64,000 nucleotides of DNA from Arsenophonus sp048493715. GTDB taxonomy: Bacteria > Pseudomonadota > Gammaproteobacteria > Enterobacterales > Enterobacteriaceae. Made by a program: the position numbers and the translations under genes. Location of the stretch: positions 1 to 64,000 of the forward strand of contig JBGDCZ010000001.1 in NCBI GenBank assembly GCA_048493715.1, written 5' to 3'. The notes under the pieces are model-generated. The model worked only from the letters and a program-made list of their open reading frames with translations, was not told the origin of the DNA and did no database searches. Positions 28,078 to 37,569 of this stretch are shown piece by piece. Position 1 is the first letter of the stretch. Every line of letters begins with the position of its first letter.

Positions 28078-28151
28078 AATTTTCTCTCTTTCTGATCTGT
28101 TACAAAGGTATAATTTAACATTGCAACATTATATTTAAAGATATGTATCAG

Positions 28152-30131
28152 CTACACAGGCCGAATACTTTCTTCATCTAACTGCGCATCAAACAGCGTG
28201 CGCAAAGTCTGAATCGTTTTATCCACAATAATAGATTGGCGAGCCTGAGCTAGCTTCTCTTCATAAATTACCTGCCGCCATTCCAAAGGTGTCTTGACGG
28301 CGTGATTATCATCTTCAATTATAACCAGTTTTATTGGCTTGTCATATAACTCACTTAAGGCTTTTGTTAAAGCTTTATGCGCTGGCTCAGTATGCAAATG
28401 CCGTTGCGTTGAGCGCAAATGTAAACAAATTTCCGTTTCATTTAATTGCTCCTTATACGCATTTACCACGAGTTGTTCTATTAATTTTGGCACTTTTAAC
28501 TGAGAAATTTCCGCTGACCAAGTATCTCGCTCTCGAGCCTCAAGCGCAATTTTATTGGCAAGTTCAGGCGTTCTTTCATACTCCAGTGCTTGTTTAATAT
28601 TACCAGGCGTTATTACTCGCTCTATTTTTTGCTCAGAAATATTTTTCGGGCGCCATTGATAATATTTATCTTGTTGATTTTTATTATTTTTTTCAATTTT
28701 CTTCGACTGATTTAAAGCATAACGCTGATACTGTGAAGAAACAGTCGCTAACCTTTCTAGTGCCGACATCGCCGATATAGTTTTTGTCTTCGACGATGCT
28801 GTGTCAGGCTTTTTTACCGCTGTTTTCTGTTGCTCTCTTTTTAACGACACTTTTGCTTTCAGCAATTGCAATGTAGGAGTATTAATTAATTCTCCTTCGG
28901 ATGAACTGGTCATTTTCTCAAGGACTTTTTTTTTATCTTTTATATCAGAGGAGATATCAGCATGATTAGCGATATCATTGCCGATGGTGCCTGATTCAGT
29001 TCTATTTGGCGATGACACCAAGGGAACTTCAGTATCATTAACCCATTTAGGATGAAATGCTAAAGCACGTAACAGTGTCATCTCAACCCCCATTCGCCTT
29101 TCGGGTGCGTAGGGAAGCTCTTTACGTCCGACTAATAAGGTTTGATAATAGAACTGTAAATCCGTCGGCGTAATCAAACGTGCAAGTAAACGTAAACGTT
29201 CTTCTATTGGTGATGCAGTATCTTGCATATCGGCAGGCAACAGTTGGATCATCGCAATGCGATGCAGTAATGATAATATTTCAATCAATACGCTTTCCCA
29301 ATCACTACCCTGCAAAGCAACATCTTCTACTAACGCCATCATTTTTTGGCCATCGGCATGCACAATCGCTTCAATGATCGCTAGTGGTTGTTCATCATCC
29401 AATATTCCTAACATTTGGCTGACTGAATCTGCCGATACTTGTCCTTGCCCCATAGCAATAGCTTGATCGGTCAAACTTAGTGCATCACGTAAACTCCCTT
29501 CCGCTGCTCTTGCAATTAATTGGCGGGCACGATTATCACTAGATATTTGCTCAGCCGCTAGAATACGTTCAAGTTGGTTACTAATTTGAGCAATATCCAG
29601 TGTTCTTAAATGGAATTGAAGGCAACGAGATAAAACCGTTATCGGTAATTTCTGTGGATCTGTTGTTGCTAATAAGAACTTTACATGTTCTGGTGGTTCT
29701 TCTAAAGTCTTTAATAATGCATTGAAGCTATGACGAGAAAGCATATGAACTTCGTCAATCAAATATATTTTAAATCGGCCACGCGCCGGTGCATACTGGA
29801 CATTATCCAACAGATCGCGGGTATCCTCAACTTTAGTGCGTGAAGCGGCATCAATTTCGATTAAATCAACAAATCGTCCATGTGCTATCTCAAGACAATT
29901 AGCACACTTACCACAAGGATTTTGGGTTATCCCGACTTCACAGTTTAGCCCTTTAGCAAACAGACGCGCAATGGTCGTTTTTCCTACACCACGCGTGCCA
30001 GAAAATAAATAAGCATGATGGAGCCGCTGCTGTTGTAAACCATTTGCCAGCGCGGTCAAAACATGTTGTTGCCCAACAACATCGGTAAATGTTTGTGGGC
30101 GCCATTTACGGGCAAGTACCTGGTAGCTCAT
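28152..30131 (-). CDS. dnaX: DNA polymerase III tau subunit, with possible frameshift-made gamma
   Basis: Clamp-loader ATPase of the replicative polymerase. 659 residues (E. coli 643). AAA+ domain with GTRGVGKTT (Walker A, about residue 45), a four-Cys zinc module (CEVGITQNPCGKCANC) and LIDEVHMLSRHSFNALLKTLEEPP (DEAD-like box and sensor 1). The C-terminal tau extension binds DnaB and the alpha subunit. Codons 400-402 are AAA AAA AAA followed by GTC; a -1 slip there gives Ser-Pro-stop, ending at about 404 residues, close to the 431-residue gamma of E. coli. In E. coli gamma arises by the same kind of slip. Upstream of ybaB. Intact. Confidence 0.96.
   Translation of the reverse strand: MSYQVLARKWRPQTFTDVVGQQHVLTALANGLQQQRLHHAYLFSGTRGVGKTTIARLFAKGLNCEVGITQNPCGKCANCLEIAHGRFVDLIEIDAASRTKVEDTRDLLDNVQYAPARGRFKIYLIDEVHMLSRHSFNALLKTLEEPPEHVKFLLATTDPQKLPITVLSRCLQFHLRTLDIAQISNQLERILAAEQISSDNRARQLIARAAEGSLRDALSLTDQAIAMGQGQVSADSVSQMLGILDDEQPLAIIEAIVHADGQKMMALVEDVALQGSDWESVLIEILSLLHRIAMIQLLPADMQDTASPIEERLRLLARLITPTDLQFYYQTLLVGRKELPYAPERRMGVEMTLLRALAFHPKWVNDTEVPLVSSPNRTESGTIGNDIANHADISSDIKDKKKVLEKMTSSSEGELINTPTLQLLKAKVSLKREQQKTAVKKPDTASSKTKTISAMSALERLATVSSQYQRYALNQSKKIEKNNKNQQDKYYQWRPKNISEQKIERVITPGNIKQALEYERTPELANKIALEARERDTWSAEISQLKVPKLIEQLVVNAYKEQLNETEICLHLRSTQRHLHTEPAHKALTKALSELYDKPIKLVIIEDDNHAVKTPLEWRQVIYEEKLAQARQSIIVDKTIQTLRTLFDAQLDEESIRPV
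28918..28934 (-). promoter_or_regulatory. A9 slippery tract with adjacent -1 frame stop in dnaX
   Basis: On the coding strand nine consecutive A (28934-28926) are followed by GTCCTTGA. The 0 frame reads AAA AAA AAA GTC CTT GAG; the -1 frame reads AGT CCT TGA. The immediate stop in the -1 frame and the location at the end of domain III mirror the programmed site of E. coli dnaX. A9 could also permit RNA polymerase slippage, as in Thermus dnaX. Confidence 0.75.
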
Positions 30132-30218
30132 GATTCCTATTGAAGTTAAGTATATACTTGGTTACGCCAACTTAGCTTTCTTCGCTTTGTCAGCACATAC
30201 GCTCATAAATTTTGCTGA

Positions 30219-30767
30219 TTAATGCCCTGGGAATTCAACCAAATTAAAACAATTGACTCCTTGTTTTTTTAAACGCTCGATGCCGCCTAAATCCGGCAAA
30301 CAGATAATAAATGCGGCTTCATTAACTTTCCCCCCTAACCGCCGGATCAAGCACACAGTTGCTTCAATCGTACCACCTGTCGCCAATAAATCATCAACAA
30401 CTAATACATTATCTTTAGCTGAAATACTATCTTTATAGATCTCTAGGGCATCCGTACCATACTCTAGTTCATAATCTTGCCGTATAGTGGCTCGAGGTAA
30501 TTTTCCCTCTTTGCGTACCGGCACAAACCCTACTCCTAAACGCAAAGCAACAGGCGCGCCAAATAAAAATCCTCTCGCTTCAGTGCCAACAATTTTAGTG
30601 ATACCTTTATTTTTATAATGCTCAACCAGTAGATCAATAGTAGCTTGATAAGCCGCAGGATTATCCAATAACGTTGTAATGTCGCGAAATAACACACCTT
30701 GTATCGGATAATCAGGAATTGTTTGAATACTGTCTTTTATAAATTGTATTTTTTTTTCATTAGCCAT
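30219..30767 (-). CDS. apt: Adenine phosphoribosyltransferase
   Basis: Salvages adenine to AMP with PRPP. From the ATG at 30767 (MANEKKIQFIKDSI) it has 182 residues (E. coli 183); upstream ATG codons at 30770 and 30782 are also in frame and cannot be excluded because no clear ribosome site is visible. Signatures: GVLFRDITTLLDNP, GTEARGFLFGAPVALRLGVGFVPVRK and the PRPP loop VLVVDDLLATGGTIEA. Upstream of dnaX as in E. coli, divergent from priC. Intact; with gsk broken it is the visible purine salvage enzyme here. Confidence 0.95.
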   Translation of the reverse strand: MANEKKIQFIKDSIQTIPDYPIQGVLFRDITTLLDNPAAYQATIDLLVEHYKNKGITKIVGTEARGFLFGAPVALRLGVGFVPVRKEGKLPRATIRQDYELEYGTDALEIYKDSISAKDNVLVVDDLLATGGTIEATVCLIRRLGGKVNEAAFIICLPDLGGIERLKKQGVNCFNLVEFPGH

Positions 30768-30914
30768 CATAATTATTGTCATAGATAAAATAACAAGCTC
30801 TACAATCTATGAAAAGTACGATAAAAATGCAATAACTAGCTCACAAGTATGGCCGTTTTGCTAGTAACAAGTCAAATCGCAATCACATATTTTTTTATTA
30901 TTAGGACTAATAAT

Positions 30915-31463
30915 ATGAAAACACAAAAGTTACTAAACTCGCTTGAGGAGCAAATTGAAACATTAGCCGCACAAATAAAGCCTATTGCACAATCTGCTTC
31001 TATAACATCACGTTTTGATCAACAATTATTTCACCGAAAAAGCCATCAATTAAGTGATTGTTTATTTGAAATTAAGCACCATTTTAATCAATTAAAAAAT
31101 GAGGTTATCACTTTAAGTTTAGAACAAGTTACTTTTTTGACAGAAAAAATTATTGCCCAAATTAGTGCTATAACTCGAGAATCTGCGATCCAAACTTTAA
31201 GGGAGCAAGAAAATCAACTTAGCCAAAAAGAACAAACTGTCGATCTCTATGAACGTTTGGTTCAACATCAAGATTATGAACGACGCTTAGTCGCAATGAT
31301 AAATGATCGAGAGCAACAATTAGATAAACAGCAGTCATATGTTGCTTGCAAGAAGCTGCAACAAGAAATAGCTGCCTTAACAGGAAGACTAGCGAGATGC
31401 CGTCAAGCACTTTCACGTATCGAAAAAGTAATTGAGCGCTATGAAAATCAAAACTGCGAATAA
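30915..31463 (+). CDS. priC: Primosomal replication protein N'' (PriC)
   Basis: Restarts stalled replication forks by loading DnaB. 182 residues (E. coli 175). The frame is open from 30849, but the ATG at 30915 (MKTQKLLNSLEEQIETL) matches the family and follows TTAGGA at eight nt. Mainly helical, with the conserved RFDQQLFHRKSH region, IQ..QDYERRLVAMINDRE and the C-terminal LTGRLARCRQALSRIEKVIERYE. Followed after 38 bp by the small ybaM gene, as in E. coli. Intact; strongly diverged but co-linear. Confidence 0.92.
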   Translation: MKTQKLLNSLEEQIETLAAQIKPIAQSASITSRFDQQLFHRKSHQLSDCLFEIKHHFNQLKNEVITLSLEQVTFLTEKIIAQISAITRESAIQTLREQENQLSQKEQTVDLYERLVQHQDYERRLVAMINDREQQLDKQQSYVACKKLQQEIAALTGRLARCRQALSRIEKVIERYENQNCE

Positions 31464-31501
31464 AAATATTTAATTAATAAAAATAATATAGGAAATATTT
31501 A

Positions 31502-31675
31502 ATGAATTTAGATAATGTTCCATTGGAAATCCAAATCGCCATTGATTTGATTTATCTTCTAGAGATTAATCAAATAGAACCTGGTACAGCACTCAAGGCT
31601 ATTGATATTGTTAAAAAAGATTACGAGAATAAAAAAGCAATGTTATTACTTGCCAATACAACTCAAAAAAGTTAG
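31502..31675 (+). CDS. rsmS: Small rRNA-maturation protein RsmS (YbaM)
   Basis: 57-residue protein matching the YbaM/RsmS family (53 in E. coli), described as a ribosome maturation helper. Reads MNLDNVPLEIQIAIDLIYLLE, then NQIEPGTALKAIDIVKKDYENK, the most conserved part (LEENQI..VLRALDIVKRDYE in E. coli). Start ATG follows AGGA at 31491-31494. Directly downstream of priC in the same order as E. coli, so probably one operon. Intact. Confidence 0.88.
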   Translation: MNLDNVPLEIQIAIDLIYLLEINQIEPGTALKAIDIVKKDYENKKAMLLLANTTQKS

Positions 31676-31709
31676 CAAAAAATAATTCAAATATTATTCT
31701 GCAACATTA

Positions 31710-34700
31710 TCACGATTGTTTCTTATTCCGAAGCTTCGATTGATTTTCATAGTCAAGAGTACGCTCAATTTCTTGTACAGAATCACCTTTGCTGTTGTGA
31801 AGATGAACTTCTAACTGGTTAAAAGCAATATCGATATTTTGTTCTCGACATAAGCGATCAATCGTTCGATTAACCTCATCTGTTGTTGTGCTTCTATCCG
31901 CTATCTGTCGAACATAAAAACACAATTCATAATTGAGTGTACTGTCACCAAAATCAGTAAAAAACACTGAAGGAGCAGGATCCGACATGATCTTATTATT
32001 ACTTTTGTACTGCCTGTAACAAAGTCGCTTTGACTTTATCCAGATCAGAACCATAAGCAACACCAAGTTTGATAATAATGCGCATAATAGTATCCGACAA
32101 CGACCAATTTATTAAACGTTCAGTAACGAAGGCCTTATTCGGAATAATCACTTCTTTGCGATCAAAATCCGTTATGGTTGTCGCTCGAATCCGAATTTTA
32201 CTTACTGTTCCTGAGAAATTTGCAATTGAACAGTATCACCAATTCTAACCAGCCGTTCAAAAAAAATAATAATACCCGAGACAAAGTTGGCAAAAATTTC
32301 TTGTAAGCCAAAACCCAGACCAAATATTAATGCTGCCGCTAACCATTGCAACTTATTCCAAGTAACACCTAACATCACTAATACGACAATTGTACCTATA
32401 CCGATAATAATATATGTCAGCATGGTCGTGATCGCATAACTTGAGCCCTGCCGAAGCTTAAGGCGGGATAGCACTAAAACTTCTAACAAGCCTGGAAGAT
32501 TTCGCGTCATCACTAAATAATAATAATAGCCAGAATTAAATTAGCCAGTGTAACCGCCTGTGAAGTGTGACCAGCCTCATTTTGTACATTGATATGCCAA
32601 AGTTGAATACCATCTAAGAATGAGAAAATAGTAATGAAATCTGACCAAATCCAATAAAAAGCGACTATAAAGATCAAAAACAGTACCATACTGGTTAAAC
32701 GGAGTGATTGCTGACTAATCAATTCAATGAACATTGGTGGTTCGGTGATCGGTTCGTTTTCTTGTTCTTCTCGCGTCATATTATGTCGACGTTCTAATGC
32801 CCTTTTATAGGCAAGTTTGCGAGCTGCAATAGATAATCCACGGATACAGGTATGATAAATAATATACCAAAGCAGCAATAAATAAAGGTTATCACTCCAG
32901 CGACTGGAAAGTCTCTAAGGGTAGTGTAATAATAACCTACCATCATTAAACCAATTAGCACCAATGGAGAAAAATCCAGTATGGTAATAACGATAGTGCG
33001 AGTTAACGAGTTAAATTGCCGCCTTTTAGTTGCCAGATCCTACGGCAAAAAGGCAAAGTAAATAGAAATATTAATACAATAAATTGTCCAATTACATCAT
33101 CAGCTAATCGCAAAGGATACATGACGCCATAACTTAACCAATAAATCAAAACAATCAAAGGTAACATCAAATTCAGCAAACGCTGACGTATCCATGTGGT
33201 ATCTTTTTTTGCAATTAAAAAATGATTTTCCGCTTACCATCAGGTTTAAGAATATAAATACACCATCTAAATAAAATCCAGAACAATACAAACTACATGG
33301 TAAATGTCCAAACAAAATCAACATGCGGATTGCCGGGTTTTAAAAACCAATAACCAACCACAAGTGCAATAAAAGCGCCAGGAAACGTCATCATTAAAGC
33401 TACCGGTATATGTAATTGGTTATCTTTTTTAAATACCCTTACTTCCGTATTGATTTTTTTTAAACGCCGGTTAAATTTTTTATTCATCCAAAGAAAGAAT
33501 AAACAACCCAATAAAAGCGGAATCGTGACCACCGATGAGTTGATAAACCCCTTGTATAAACTAATTAATGGTAATTTAAAATTAAAATTCACAATTTCTG
33601 CTTTAGCTGCTTCGGGAAAAGAAGTTAACCATGTCAGATAAATCGGTTTATTACTATTCACCCAAAAAATTTGCTGAGCTAATGGCTTTTCTAAAGAATC
33701 AATGACAACCAGTAATTGTTATTGATCTAACTGTAAATTAATGGCCTGAGAAATCTGATTACCCAGTTGAATATTTAACTGATCTAAAAGATCACGACGT
33801 ATATCAAATCAGTAATTCTAGCGCTTGCCAGACTCCCTTCGAGAAGGCATTGCTTTAGTCTTATCTAGCGTTAATTCACTTAATGTATCTGCCAATTTAT
33901 TAATATAATTAGCAAATTGATATAATTGATCACGATCTTGATTAATATCAAACTGCTCCAACCGTAAATCGGTAATTAATGTTGGCAGATTTTTTGTCAT
34001 TATATCAGGGGACAAACTAATCTGTTTTTGAAAAAGAATGTGTGAAAGTAATAAACTTCCACGTAACACAGTAATTTACTCTTTTAAATTGCTCTCTATT
34101 TGTATGGCTCTTTCTAGCCATGATTTAACTCTTATGCCCTTTTGAACTAATTGATTACTATCTTGTGTTACTGTGATCAAACGTTCACTGAGTGCTTTAT
34201 TGATCGCCTTTTCATGTTTAATGATCGGATATTCTTCCACTACCTGACTATTGATCGTTGAGCGTTGGGTTTCTTTAGCGGTTTCTTCCGAATAATTTAA
34301 TCGTTTATGATTAATGGCAGCCTGGACATACTGTATATCACTTTGTATTAACTCAATATAGGTTGCCGTATAATCCCGTTGCTTCTGAAGCACATCCTGT
34401 AATTGAGTATTTGCTTGTAACGCATGCTGTTGAAATTTATTTTGCTGCTGCAAGTAAAATTGTTCCACTTGTAATAATACTTGCAAAGAAGGCCGAATAT
34501 TTTCACTGGATGAGAAATCATTATTTGTTGTTACGAACATCTTGTAGACTCGAGCATTTTCTAACATAATATTCATTTCCCGCTCTGGCTGTGGGTTTGT
34601 AATGCAACTAAATTACTATTAACGTTAGCCAGATTTTCCTGCTGATTTTGCAATATTTCTAATTTATTTTTTAGCTGTGCTTCTAATTGCGCTAACGTTA

Positions 34701-35103
34701 AACGCTGGTGTTCAGTTTTAGTCCGCTCACTTTGTTGTTGTTCTCGCTTAACTTTAGCTAAATTATCAAGTGCAAATCGTGCTTCTCTCGGTGCTTGTAT
34801 GACTTTTTTTACATTAAGTCAGCTTGTTTTTCTAATCCAGCTAATTGATCATAAAATTGTATTGCTTTTTTATAGTCAGCTAACGCTAGCGTCTCTTGCG
34901 CTATTAAATTGCTACGATTACTTAACGTATTTAACTCATTTTGAATAGTTTGCGGTGAAGTTATATTCTTAAGGTAGCGCTCTCAACCAACGTTGCGCTA
35001 ACAAGAAATAATAAACCAAAATACAAGGACAATAGAGAAACTAACTGTTGGCAATATTTTCTGTTTTGCAACCATCGACAAATGAAAACATAGTAGTATC
35101 CAT
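31710..35103 (-). pseudogene. mscK: Mechanosensitive channel MscK (KefA), fragmented
   Basis: Remnant of the 1,120-residue potassium-dependent mechanosensitive channel. Fragments run in the right order along the minus strand: the N-terminal periplasmic coiled-coil part (DVLQKQRDYTATYIELIQ; GSLLLSHILFQKQ; QIFWVNSNKPIYLTW), the membrane helices, then the channel core RNLPGLLEVLVLSRLKLRQGSSYAITT and LQWLAAALIFGLGFGLQEIFANFVSG. The end is IAFNQLEVHLHNSKGDSV. At least six frameshifts or stops break it (about 32070, 32205, 32515, 32880-33290, 33790, 34810). Adjacent to ybaM as in E. coli. Loss of a pressure valve fits life in a stable osmotic setting. Confidence 0.95.
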
Positions 35104-35178
35104 TAAGTTAGATTAAGAATAAGAAAACACGTAAAAAATTTCTCCTTATAATTTTTTTCCTTGTCTTAATTAGTATAT

Positions 35179-35541
35179 CTAAAAAGTTAAAACTTTATTG
35201 GCCGCTAGGGTCCATGGAGCTAAATCAACCAAAGTGCCAATGGTAATCCCCTCTATTAGGGGTAATTGGCTAATGCCGCGTGTATCACTACATGTCTTAC
35301 ATAATTTTATTTCCACCTGCTGGGCAAGCAAGATCTCTAACATCTGTTTTAAATTATAACCTTGCACCGGCTTTTGATTAATAAGACCTGCAACAACTGC
35401 ATCAGACATTAAGAAAATTTTCATTTCAGTTTTAGGTGCCTGTTCCTTCACTGCTATCGTCAGGTGTAGCTCATTAAAAAGATTTTAATCTCCATAAGCG
35501 GCACCATTAGCAATAATTTAAAAGATGCTGTTTTCTTGCAT
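35179..35541 (-). pseudogene. ychN: DsrE-family protein YchN with two in-frame stops
   Basis: Matches E. coli YchN (117 residues), a small cytosolic DsrE/TusD-like protein of unknown role. One frame runs from the ATG at 35541: MQENSIF-stop-IIANGAAYGD-stop-NLFNELHLTIAVKEQ, then IFLMSDAVVAGLINQKPVQGYNLKQMLEILLAQQVEIKLCKTCSDTRGIS. It ends VDLAPWTLAANKVLTF, as in E. coli. Both interruptions are TAA within the first 20 codons; the rest is perfect. Translation could only yield the last 90 residues from an internal start. It lies between mscK and acrR, which are neighbours in E. coli, so its position is unusual. Confidence 0.88.
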
Positions 35542-35571
35542 CAAATACTCCCTAATTATTTATAAAACGTT

Positions 35572-36211
35572 TCAACTGTTTATTATTGACGGACTGTACT
35601 TCATCATATCAACCATAGTATCCACATAATGAATCGCATTTTCTTTGATATTAAAGCTATCCGGTACACATAACCAATTTTCAAATAGACTTGTTATAGC
35701 CGCACGGATTATAATTGCTGCACACTAAACATCAATGTTTACAGGCAGCTGTTTTTTCTCCACACAGGCAGTTAAAAGATTTACTAAGCGCTGATAGTTA
35801 ATCATATAAATCTTACGGCGTAATTCAGCAAACTGTGCCATTTCACCTATTAATTCACCCTTGCTTGTGAAAAAAATATCGGTTAGCGCCTTGTTTTTAG
35901 TATCGTCAAAAAAGGTAAGTAAAATATAATGTAATAATTTTCTCAATACAAAAAGTGTATCATTAGGTATTTTAACTGATACTTTCTTCTGAGTTTCAGC
36001 TATTTGATCATCAGTAAATTTACAAGCTTCGGAGAAAAGATTCGACTTTATTTTTAAAATGCCAATAAATTGCGCCACGAGTTACACCGGCAACCTCTGC
36101 TATATTAGGAAAAGAGGTAGCCGAAACATCATACTGGGAAAATCTTCTAATTGCTGCATCAATTATTTCTTGGCGAGTGATTTTCGCTTGTTTTTTAGTT
36201 TTTCGTACCAT
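35572..36211 (-). pseudogene. acrR: TetR-type repressor AcrR, broken
   Basis: AcrR represses acrAB in E. coli. The DNA-binding N-terminus is well kept (MVRKTKKQAKITRQEIIDAAIRRFSQY, then the HTH VAGVTRGAIYWHFKNK). A frameshift near 36045 puts the remainder (LFSEACKFTDDQIAETQKK) in another frame. A TAG at 35725 replaces a sense codon before CAAIIIRAAITSLFENWLCVPDSF, and the tail ends at 35572. Divergent from acrA, with the operator between them intact. The first 55 residues could still be made, but without the dimerisation and ligand domain repression is very unlikely. Confidence 0.93.
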
Positions 36212-36244
36212 TTAAACTTACTTTCTTCTTATTGAAGTAAATTT

Positions 36245-36262
36245 ACATACATTCATGTATGT
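36245..36262. promoter_or_regulatory. AcrR operator between acrR and acrA
   Basis: ACATACAT-TC-ATGTATGT, a perfect eight-base inverted repeat with a two-base centre. It resembles the E. coli AcrR site (TACATACATTTGTGAATGTATGTA) and lies 34-51 bp before acrR and about 90-105 bp before the acrA start. Confidence 0.85.
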
Positions 36263-36350
36263 TTTTAGCATAGCATAGCTTTAACATAATAATTCACCAG
36301 ATTTCAGATTTGAAATTGATATTTGAATATTGAGTATTGAGGTTTATTTT

Positions 36351-37511
36351 ATGCAAAAAAACAGAGGGGTTTTACCTCTGGTAATATTACTACTCTCAAA
36401 CTGTTTGATCCTTTCAGCATGTGGCGATAATTCCCAGCAAGGTAATATTGCACCTCCACCACCTGAAGTGGGTATCGTAACATTAGAAGTAAAGCCATTT
36501 ACAGTAACAACTGAACTGCCTGGCCGTACTAGTGCTTACCGTATTGCCGAGATACGACCTCAAGTAAGTGGTATTATATTAAAAATAAAAAGAAATTATA
36601 AAGAAGGTAGTGATGTTAAAGCCGGTACTTCTTTATATCAAATTGATCCTGCAACCTACAAAACGAACTACGACAGTGCCAAAGCCAATTTAGCCAAAGC
36701 AAAAGCCAATGCAGAAATTACTTGTTTAACCGTTAGCCGTTATAAGCCACTATTAGGAACAAATTATATCAGTAAACAAGAATATGATACAGCAAACGCT
36801 AATTATACTCAGGCACTAGCCTCCCTTAAGGCTGCTGAGGGGGTGGTGGAAACCGCACGTATCAATCTTGAATATACCAAAGTAACCGCACCTATTTCCG
36901 GTCATACCAGCAAGTCGAACGTGACAGAGGGAGCATTGGTGTCAACAGGGCAAACTATTGCGTTGACAACCATTCAACAGTTAGACCCTATTTATGTTGA
37001 TGTTACACAATCCAGTGACGATTATCTGCGTTTAAAAAATGAGATTGCAAGCGGCAACTTGGCTAAAGAATCACAGCAAGCACCGGTTAGTCTAAAAATA
37101 AAAATGAATAACGGTGATATTTATACAGAAAAAGGAGTGCTCCAATTTTCCGATGTAACTGTCGATGAAAGTACTGGCTCTATTACAATGCGAGCTATTT
37201 TTCCAAATCCAGACAAGAAACTCCTTCCTGGTATGTTTGTTCGTACCATTTTGGAAGAAGGTGTGAAAAAAAATGCCATCTTAGTACCACAGCAAGGTGT
37301 AAATCGGACTCCCCGTGGTGAAGCTCAGGTAATGATTGTTAATGCTAATAATGAAGTTGAAGTCCGGACTGTAATTACTGCCCAAGCAATTGGTAACCAA
37401 TGGCTGATAACGAAAGGACTAAGTGCAGGAGAGCGCGTCATTATCATTGGACTACAAAAAATCAAGCCAGGCATGAAAGTAATGGCAAAAGAGACATCGT
37501 TAAAAATATAA
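36351..37511 (+). CDS. acrA: Multidrug efflux periplasmic adaptor AcrA
   Basis: Membrane fusion lipoprotein that joins the AcrB pump to an outer-membrane channel such as TolC. From the ATG at 36351 (MQKNRGVLPLVILLL) it has 386 residues (E. coli 397). Lipobox LSAC at residues 21-24 gives a lipidated Cys24. Lipoyl and hairpin parts read ELPGRTSAYRIAEIRPQVSGIIL, YKEGSDVKAGTSLYQIDPATYK and ISGHTSKSNVTEGALVSTG; the beta-barrel and membrane-proximal parts include QQLDPIYVDVTQSSDDYL and ILVPQQGVNRTPRGEA. An upstream in-frame start at 36330 is less likely. Followed by acrB after 58 bp. Intact. Confidence 0.96.
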   Translation: MQKNRGVLPLVILLLSNCLILSACGDNSQQGNIAPPPPEVGIVTLEVKPFTVTTELPGRTSAYRIAEIRPQVSGIILKIKRNYKEGSDVKAGTSLYQIDPATYKTNYDSAKANLAKAKANAEITCLTVSRYKPLLGTNYISKQEYDTANANYTQALASLKAAEGVVETARINLEYTKVTAPISGHTSKSNVTEGALVSTGQTIALTTIQQLDPIYVDVTQSSDDYLRLKNEIASGNLAKESQQAPVSLKIKMNNGDIYTEKGVLQFSDVTVDESTGSITMRAIFPNPDKKLLPGMFVRTILEEGVKKNAILVPQQGVNRTPRGEAQVMIVNANNEVEVRTVITAQAIGNQWLITKGLSAGERVIIIGLQKIKPGMKVMAKETSLKI

Positions 37512-37569
37512 ATACCAGCCAAAAATAAATTTTCTCCAGAAAAATCCTAAAGTAAGGAGTCGATAATTA

